Positions 58,178 through 64,000 of a DNA stretch of 64,000 nucleotides are shown here, piece by piece. A model generated the notes under the pieces. That model saw only the letters and a program-made list of their open reading frames with translations. It ran no database searches and had not been told where the DNA came from. Position numbers and translations under genes: made by a program. The DNA comes from Aeromonas encheleia (GTDB lineage Bacteria; Pseudomonadota; Gammaproteobacteria; Enterobacterales; Aeromonadaceae). Each line of letters begins with the position of its first letter. The first letter of the stretch is position 1. The DNA lies in assembly GCF_900637545.1 (NCBI RefSeq), contig NZ_LR134376.1:1631001-1695000 (forward strand), written 5' to 3'.

Positions 58178-59797
58178 ATGACTCATAAAAAAACAATGAT
58201 AAATACCCTTTTATTGGCTGCGCTATTCGGTGGGGCCAGCCTGGCTCAGGCCGCAGATGTCCCCGCTGGCACCAAGCTCGCCCCCGAGCAGTCTCTGGTG
58301 AAAGGTAACGGTTCAGAACCCGCTACCCTGGATCCGCACAAGACCGAAGGAACGGTCGAATCCAATATTCTGCGTGACCTGTTCGAGGGTCTCGTCACCT
58401 CAGGCCCCAAGGGTGAGACCCTGCCCGGCGTGGCCGAATCCTGGGAAACCAAGGACAACAAGCACTTCGTGTTCCACCTGCGCAAAGATGCCAAGTGGTC
58501 CAACGGGGATCCCGTCACCGCCCACGATTTCGAGTTCGCCTTCAAGCGGGCAGTGGATCCCAAGACCGCCTCTCCCTATTCCTGGTACATGGAAATCCCG
58601 ACCATCGTCAATGCGACCGACATCATCGGCGGCAAGAAGCCGTCCGATACCCTGGGCGTGAAGGCGGTGGACGATTACACCTTCGAGGTCCAGCTGGAAA
58701 AAGCGGTCCCCTATTTCGTCAGCATGCTGTCCCACACCACCACTTATCCGGTACCGAAGAAGGTGATCGAGAAGTTTGGTGACAAGTGGACCCAGCCGGC
58801 CAACATGGTCTCCAACGGTGCCTACAAGCTGAAGGATTGGGTAGTCAACGAGCGCGTCGATGTCGAGCGCAACCCCAACTACTGGAACAACGCCAAGACG
58901 GTGGTCGACAAGGTCACTTACCTGCCGATCCAGTCCACCAACGCCGAGCTGAACCGTTATCTGGCCGGTGAACTCGATCTCACCTACAACATGCCGATCG
59001 AGCGCTTCAAGCAGATGAAGAAGGAGTACCCGAAAGAGGTGCAGGTCAGTGGCTACGTTGGGACTTACTACTACCAGTACAACTTCAAGCACAAGCCGTT
59101 TGATGATGTACGAGTGCGTACCGCGCTCTCCTATGCCATCGATCGCAACGTGATCGCCGACAAGGTGATGGGCAAGGGCGAGACCCCGGGCTACACGCTC
59201 GTTCCTGATTTTGTCGACGGCTTCAAACCGGTGGCACCGGCCTGGTCCAAGCTGAGCCAGGCCGAGCGTGATGCCCAGGCCAAAGCGCTGCTGACCGAGG
59301 CCGGTTACGGCCCGGGCAAGCCGCTCAAGTTTGAACTGCTCTACAACACCGACGACAACCACAAGAAGGTGGCCGTCGCCGTCGCCTCCATGTGGAAGAA
59401 GCTGGGTGTGCAGGTGAGCCTGGTGAATCAGGAGTGGAAGACCTACCTGGAAACCAAGAAGCAGGGTGATTTTGACGTGGGTCGTGCAGGCTGGATCGCC
59501 GACTACAACGAAGCCTCTTCCATGCTGGATCTGATGCAGACCACCCACGGCAACAACGACGGCAAGTACTCCAATGCTGCCTTCGACAAGATGATGGCCG
59601 AGTCGCGCAACCAGGTAGATGCAGAGTCACGCAACAAGCTCTATGTCCAGGCCGAAGATATCCTGGCCAAGGACATGCCGATTGCGCCCATTTACCAGTA
59701 CGTGACCTCCCGCATGGTCAAGCCTTATGTGGGCGGCTACCCGGCCAACCCGCTGGATAACCTCTACAGCAAAGACATGTACATCATTGCTCACTGA
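58178..59797 (+). CDS. oppA: Oligopeptide-binding protein OppA
   Basis: 539 aa from the second ATG (58178), 9 bp after GGAG; the ATG at 58172 is too close to it. Signal peptide TLLLAALFGGASLAQA, cleaved before ADV. SBP_bac_5 domain features: GNGSEPATLDPHKTEGTVESNILRDLFEGL, ESWETKDNKHFVFHLRKDAKWSNGDPVTA, MVSNGAYKLKDWVVNERVDVERNPNYWN and RTALSYAIDRN. It captures peptides in the periplasm for OppBCDF. The ~235-bp leader before it probably carries promoter and post-transcriptional control, as in enterics, where GcvB represses oppA. Confidence 0.96.
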   Translation: MTHKKTMINTLLLAALFGGASLAQAADVPAGTKLAPEQSLVKGNGSEPATLDPHKTEGTVESNILRDLFEGLVTSGPKGETLPGVAESWETKDNKHFVFHLRKDAKWSNGDPVTAHDFEFAFKRAVDPKTASPYSWYMEIPTIVNATDIIGGKKPSDTLGVKAVDDYTFEVQLEKAVPYFVSMLSHTTTYPVPKKVIEKFGDKWTQPANMVSNGAYKLKDWVVNERVDVERNPNYWNNAKTVVDKVTYLPIQSTNAELNRYLAGELDLTYNMPIERFKQMKKEYPKEVQVSGYVGTYYYQYNFKHKPFDDVRVRTALSYAIDRNVIADKVMGKGETPGYTLVPDFVDGFKPVAPAWSKLSQAERDAQAKALLTEAGYGPGKPLKFELLYNTDDNHKKVAVAVASMWKKLGVQVSLVNQEWKTYLETKKQGDFDVGRAGWIADYNEASSMLDLMQTTHGNNDGKYSNAAFDKMMAESRNQVDAESRNKLYVQAEDILAKDMPIAPIYQYVTSRMVKPYVGGYPANPLDNLYSKDMYIIAH

Positions 59798-59823
59798 GTA
59801 AAGCAACAAGTCGCATAACAAGC

Positions 59824-59850
59824 AGGCCCGCCAGACGGCGGGCCTTTATT
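59824..59850 (+). terminator. Hairpin between oppA and oppB (partial terminator)
   Basis: AGGCCCGCC-AGAC-GGCGGGCCT followed by TTATT. Placed inside the operon it probably attenuates read-through or protects the oppA mRNA 3' end, giving more binding protein than permease. Confidence 0.8.
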
Positions 59851-59893
59851 ACAACCGCGACCCTTTGGAAGCAGTACAGGACAGGACATGTCT

Positions 59894-60814
<921 letters not shown>

Positions 60815-60828
60815 GTCGGGAGTACATC

Positions 60829-61740
60829 ATGGTTGTCACAACTGAGAAGCGCGAAGCCATCGAGGCGTTCGCCCAGAAAGTGGAAGTGGTGGAAGGGCGT
60901 TCCCTGTGGAAGGATGCCCGTCGCCGTTTCCTGCGTAACAAGGCGGCCCTGACCAGCCTCATCATCCTGACCATCATAGGTCTGGCGGTGATAGTCGGGC
61001 CCCATCTGTCCCAATATACCTTCGACGATCCGGACTGGGGTGCCATGCAATCGGCCCCTGACATGGAGGCGGGTCACTACTTCGGCACCGACAGCCTGGG
61101 CCGCGATCTGTTCGTGCGCACCCTGCTCGGCGGCCGCATCTCGCTGATGGTGGGCATCATGGGCGCCATGGTGGCCGTGGTCATCGGCACCCTGTACGGC
61201 GCGGCCTCCGGCTTTATCGGTGGGCGGGTCGACAGCCTGATGATGCGGGTACTGGAGATCCTCAACGCCTTCCCCTTCATGTTCTTCGTGATCATGCTGG
61301 TGACCTTCTTCGGTCGCAACCTGGCCCTCATCTTCCTCGCCATCGGCGCGGTGAGCTGGCTGGACATGGCGCGGATCGTGCGAGGCCAGACCCTGAGCCT
61401 CAAGAGCAAGGAATTTATCGAGGCGGCCCACGTTTGTGGCGTCTCCAAGTGGAAGATCATCACCCGTCACATAGTGCCGAACGTGCTCGGCATCGTGGCC
61501 GTCTACGCCACCTTGCTGGTGCCGGGCATGATCATGTTCGAATCCTTCCTGAGCTTCCTTGGGCTCGGCGTGCAGGAACCCATGACCAGCTGGGGTGCCC
61601 TGCTGGATGAAGGCTCCAAGTCGATGGAAGTGGCCATCTGGCAACTCTTGTTCCCCGCCGGTTTCATGGTGGTGACCCTGTTTTGCTTCAACTTCCTCGG
61701 GGATGGTCTGCGTGACGCCCTCGATCCCAAGGACCGCTAA
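60829..61740 (+). CDS. oppC: Oligopeptide permease OppC
   Basis: 303 aa; E. coli OppC has 302. Starts in a cytosolic tail ending [21 protein letters not shown], followed by membrane segments, [31 protein letters not shown], and the EAA loop [27 protein letters not shown]. Heterodimer partner of OppB. 14 bp after oppB. Confidence 0.96.
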   Translation: MVVTTEKREAIEAFAQKVEVVEGRSLWKDARRRFLRNKAALTSLIILTIIGLAVIVGPHLSQYTFDDPDWGAMQSAPDMEAGHYFGTDSLGRDLFVRTLLGGRISLMVGIMGAMVAVVIGTLYGAASGFIGGRVDSLMMRVLEILNAFPFMFFVIMLVTFFGRNLALIFLAIGAVSWLDMARIVRGQTLSLKSKEFIEAAHVCGVSKWKIITRHIVPNVLGIVAVYATLLVPGMIMFESFLSFLGLGVQEPMTSWGALLDEGSKSMEVAIWQLLFPAGFMVVTLFCFNFLGDGLRDALDPKDR

Positions 61741-61796
61741 TAGCGTCTGAAGGATCGGCAGGAAAGCGTCACGAAAGATCGATAAGGAGTGTTTAT

Positions 61797-62777
61797 ATGA
61801 AATTACTGGATGTAAAAGATCTGCGGGTCGAGTTCAAGACCCCGGACGGCAATGTGGTGGCGGTCAACGACCTCAACTTCTCTCTGGCGGCTGGCGAGAC
61901 CCTGGGGATCGTCGGCGAGTCCGGCTCCGGCAAGTCCCAGACGGCCTTCGCCATCATGGGGCTGCTCGCCAAGAACGGCATCATCACCGGGTCGGCCAAG
62001 TTCCAGGGCGAGGAGATCCTCAACCTGCCGGAATCCAAGCTCAACAAGATCCGCTCCGAGAAGATCGCCATGATCTTCCAGGACCCCATGACCTCCCTCA
62101 ACCCCTACATGAAGGTGAAGGATCAGCTGATGGAAGTGCTGATGCTGCACAAGGGGGCGAGCAAGGCGGCGGCGTTCGAGGAGTCGGTACGCATGCTCGA
62201 TGCGGTGAAGATCCCCGAGTCGCGCAAGCGGATGAACATGTACCCCCACGAGTTCTCCGGTGGCATGCGCCAGCGGGTGATGATCGCCATGGCACTCTTG
62301 TGTCGTCCGCAGCTGCTCATCGCCGATGAGCCGACCACGGCGCTGGACGTGACGGTGCAGGCCCAGATCATGACCCTGATGAACGAGCTCAAGCGCGAGT
62401 TCAACACCTCCATCGTCATGATCACCCACGACTTGGGCGTCGTCGCCGGCATCTGTGACAAGGTGCTGGTGATGTATGCCGGCCGCACCATGGAGTACGG
62501 CAGGGTCAACGACATCTTCTATCGCCCGAGCCATCCCTACACCGAGGGCTTGCTGCGCGCCATTCCCCGCCTCGATACCGAGGGGGAAGTGCTGCCCACC
62601 ATCCCGGGCAATCCGCCCAACCTGCTGCGTCTGCCCGTCGGCTGCCCCTTCCAGGAGCGTTGCCACCGGGCTCACGAGATCTGTGGCCAGCAATCCCCGA
62701 TCCTGACCCCCTTCGGCGACGGACGGACAAGGGCCTGCCATTGGGTATCGGATGCCATGATCAAGGGGGCAAACTAA
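61797..62777 (+). CDS. oppD: Oligopeptide transporter ATPase OppD
   Basis: 326 aa ABC ATPase. Walker [18 protein letters not shown]-loop [14 protein letters not shown], signature [16 protein letters not shown], Walker [15 protein letters not shown] and His switch [11 protein letters not shown]. The C-terminal oligo_HPY tail has cysteines ([15 protein letters not shown]...RACHW), which bind a 4Fe-4S cluster in related dipeptide ATPases. Preceded by AAGGAG. Confidence 0.96.
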   Translation: MKLLDVKDLRVEFKTPDGNVVAVNDLNFSLAAGETLGIVGESGSGKSQTAFAIMGLLAKNGIITGSAKFQGEEILNLPESKLNKIRSEKIAMIFQDPMTSLNPYMKVKDQLMEVLMLHKGASKAAAFEESVRMLDAVKIPESRKRMNMYPHEFSGGMRQRVMIAMALLCRPQLLIADEPTTALDVTVQAQIMTLMNELKREFNTSIVMITHDLGVVAGICDKVLVMYAGRTMEYGRVNDIFYRPSHPYTEGLLRAIPRLDTEGEVLPTIPGNPPNLLRLPVGCPFQERCHRAHEICGQQSPILTPFGDGRTRACHWVSDAMIKGAN

Positions 62778-63773
62778 ATGGGTACTGACAAGAAACTGCT
62801 GCTGGAAGTGTCCGACCTCAAGGTCCACTTCAGCATCAAGAGTGACAAGGCCTGGCCCTGGGCCAAACCCTCCGCCTTGAAGGCGGTGGACGGGGTGACC
62901 CTGCGCCTGTACGAGGGGGAGACCCTGGGGGTGGTCGGCGAGTCCGGCTGTGGCAAGTCCACCTTCGCGCGGGCGCTGATCGGCCTGGTGCCGGCCACCG
63001 ACGGCAAGGTGGTGTGGCTGGGCCAGGATCTGACCCAGCTCGATCAGGGGGCGCTGCGGGAGAAGCGCAAGGAGATCCAGATGATCTTCCAGGACCCGCT
63101 GGCCTCCCTCAACCCGCGCATGACCATAGGCGACATCATCGCCGAGCCGCTCATCACCTTCTATCCCAAGCTGTCTCGGGAGGAGGTGAAGGGGAAGGTG
63201 CGCACCATGATGACCAAGGTGGGGCTGTTGCCCAACCTGGTGAACCGCTATCCGCACGAGTTTTCCGGCGGTCAGTGCCAGCGCATCGGCATCGCCAGGG
63301 CGCTGATCCTGGAGCCCAAGATGATCATCTGTGACGAGCCGGTGTCGGCGCTGGATGTCTCCATCCAGGCCCAGGTGGTCAACCTGCTCAAGTCCCTGCA
63401 AAAGGAGATGGGGCTGTCGCTCATCTTCATCGCCCACGATCTGTCGGTGGTGAAGCACATCTCGGATCGGGTGCTGGTGATGTATCTGGGCAACGCGGTG
63501 GAGCTTGGCACCCGCCAGGAGATCTTCGCCAACCCCTTGCATCCTTACACCAAGGCGCTGATGTCGGCGGTGCCCATTCCGGATCCGGACCTGGAGCGCA
63601 GCAAGGTCATCCAGATCCTGGAGGGGGATCTGCCGTCTCCCATGAACCCGCCGTCCGGCTGCGTGTTCCGCACCCGCTGCCCGGTGGCCGGCCCCGAGTG
63701 TGCCAAGACCAGGCCCATGCTGGAGGGGAACTTTGACCACGCGGTCTCCTGTCTCAAGGTGGATCCACTCTGA
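62778..63773 (+). CDS. oppF: Oligopeptide transporter ATPase OppF
   Basis: 331 aa, starting directly after the oppD stop (TAAATG). Walker [18 protein letters not shown]-loop [14 protein letters not shown], signature [15 protein letters not shown], Walker [15 protein letters not shown], His switch [12 protein letters not shown]-terminal cysteine motif in [15 protein letters not shown]...VSCL. Forms the ATPase pair with OppD. A terminator follows. Confidence 0.96.
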   Translation: MGTDKKLLLEVSDLKVHFSIKSDKAWPWAKPSALKAVDGVTLRLYEGETLGVVGESGCGKSTFARALIGLVPATDGKVVWLGQDLTQLDQGALREKRKEIQMIFQDPLASLNPRMTIGDIIAEPLITFYPKLSREEVKGKVRTMMTKVGLLPNLVNRYPHEFSGGQCQRIGIARALILEPKMIICDEPVSALDVSIQAQVVNLLKSLQKEMGLSLIFIAHDLSVVKHISDRVLVMYLGNAVELGTRQEIFANPLHPYTKALMSAVPIPDPDLERSKVIQILEGDLPSPMNPPSGCVFRTRCPVAGPECAKTRPMLEGNFDHAVSCLKVDPL

Positions 63774-63790
63774 GCCGGAGATGAGTATGC

Positions 63791-63820
63791 GGGGCGCCCA
63801 GGTGGCGCCCCGATTTTTTG
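63791..63820 (+). terminator. opp operon terminator
   Basis: GGGGCGCC-CAGGT-GGCGCCCC followed by GATTTTTT, 17 bp past oppF. The remaining ~180 bp to the window edge show no gene. Confidence 0.92.
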
Positions 63821-64000
63821 CCGTGGCGGATAAGATGCCTCTTGGCGTTATCTTTCGAGGCTGATACTATCCGCCGCACAAGGGGAGTAACTTCTCGCCG
63901 GTTTGTCGTCATTACGGTGCACCCATTTCCTGCAGTGCACCCGGCAGCCGGGCAGCAATATTTTTGCTGTAAGTGAGACCTTGCCGAGAGGCAAGGTGTA

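Overview
The window comes from an Aeromonas chromosome. The basis is GC-rich codon use, the polar flagellin/flaG/fliD/fliS/maf order, a pseudaminic acid operon beside maf-1, and Vibrio/enterobacterial-type synteny blocks (rsxABCDGE-nth, mtnN-cbiB-btuF, adhE-ychE-oppABCDF, btsSR-cstA). No rRNA, tRNA, CRISPR array or intact insertion sequence was seen.

0-13.6 kb is a flagellin export and glycosylation region. On the plus strand are the end of a flagellin gene, flaG, fliD, fliS, a FliT/FlaI-like gene and maf-1. Facing them across a bidirectional terminator is a nine-gene minus-strand operon for a pseudaminic-type nonulosonic acid (pseB, pseC, aldo/keto reductase, SpsF-like cytidylyltransferase, class III aminotransferase, pseG, pseH, pseI, methyltransferase). 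Together they would make, activate and transfer the sugar to flagellin. 13.7-19.8 kb holds housekeeping and sensory genes: btuF, a cbiB-like gene, mtnN, a ZIP metal transporter, a membrane chemoreceptor and gloA. 19.8-26.7 kb is the Rnf/Rsx electron-transport operon ending in nth. 27-33.2 kb holds a small unknown gene, a soluble PAS-PAS chemoreceptor, an AraC regulator divergent from a lipoprotein GH3 glycosidase, and a DUF4124 protein.

33.2-37.3 kb is a decayed prophage: a Mor-like regulator relic, a frameshifted tail-tube gene and a truncated tape-measure gene, all on plus. Set into it on the minus strand are two intact AT-rich genes, one carrying a clear HEPN RNase motif and the other a membrane protein with a HEPN-like C-terminus. 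This is the strongest candidate for an undescribed (defence-like) system here.

37.5-64 kb is core genome: fabV, alaA, DUF1653, grxA, dacB, radD, a YiaV/YiaW-type pump adaptor pair, an MscS channel, a CstA-family transporter with its likely BtsSR two-component system, an HD-GYP phosphodiesterase, adhE, ychE and oppABCDF. A plus-strand three-hairpin structure at 52.1-52.2 kb looks like an orphan small RNA.

A recurring oddity is that three genes (nth, dacB, radD) each have degenerate direct repeats of their own 3' end immediately downstream. This suggests repeated one-sided recombination or tail duplication. All positions, motifs and lengths were read by eye; family assignments rest on recognition of conserved motifs and synteny, not on database searches.
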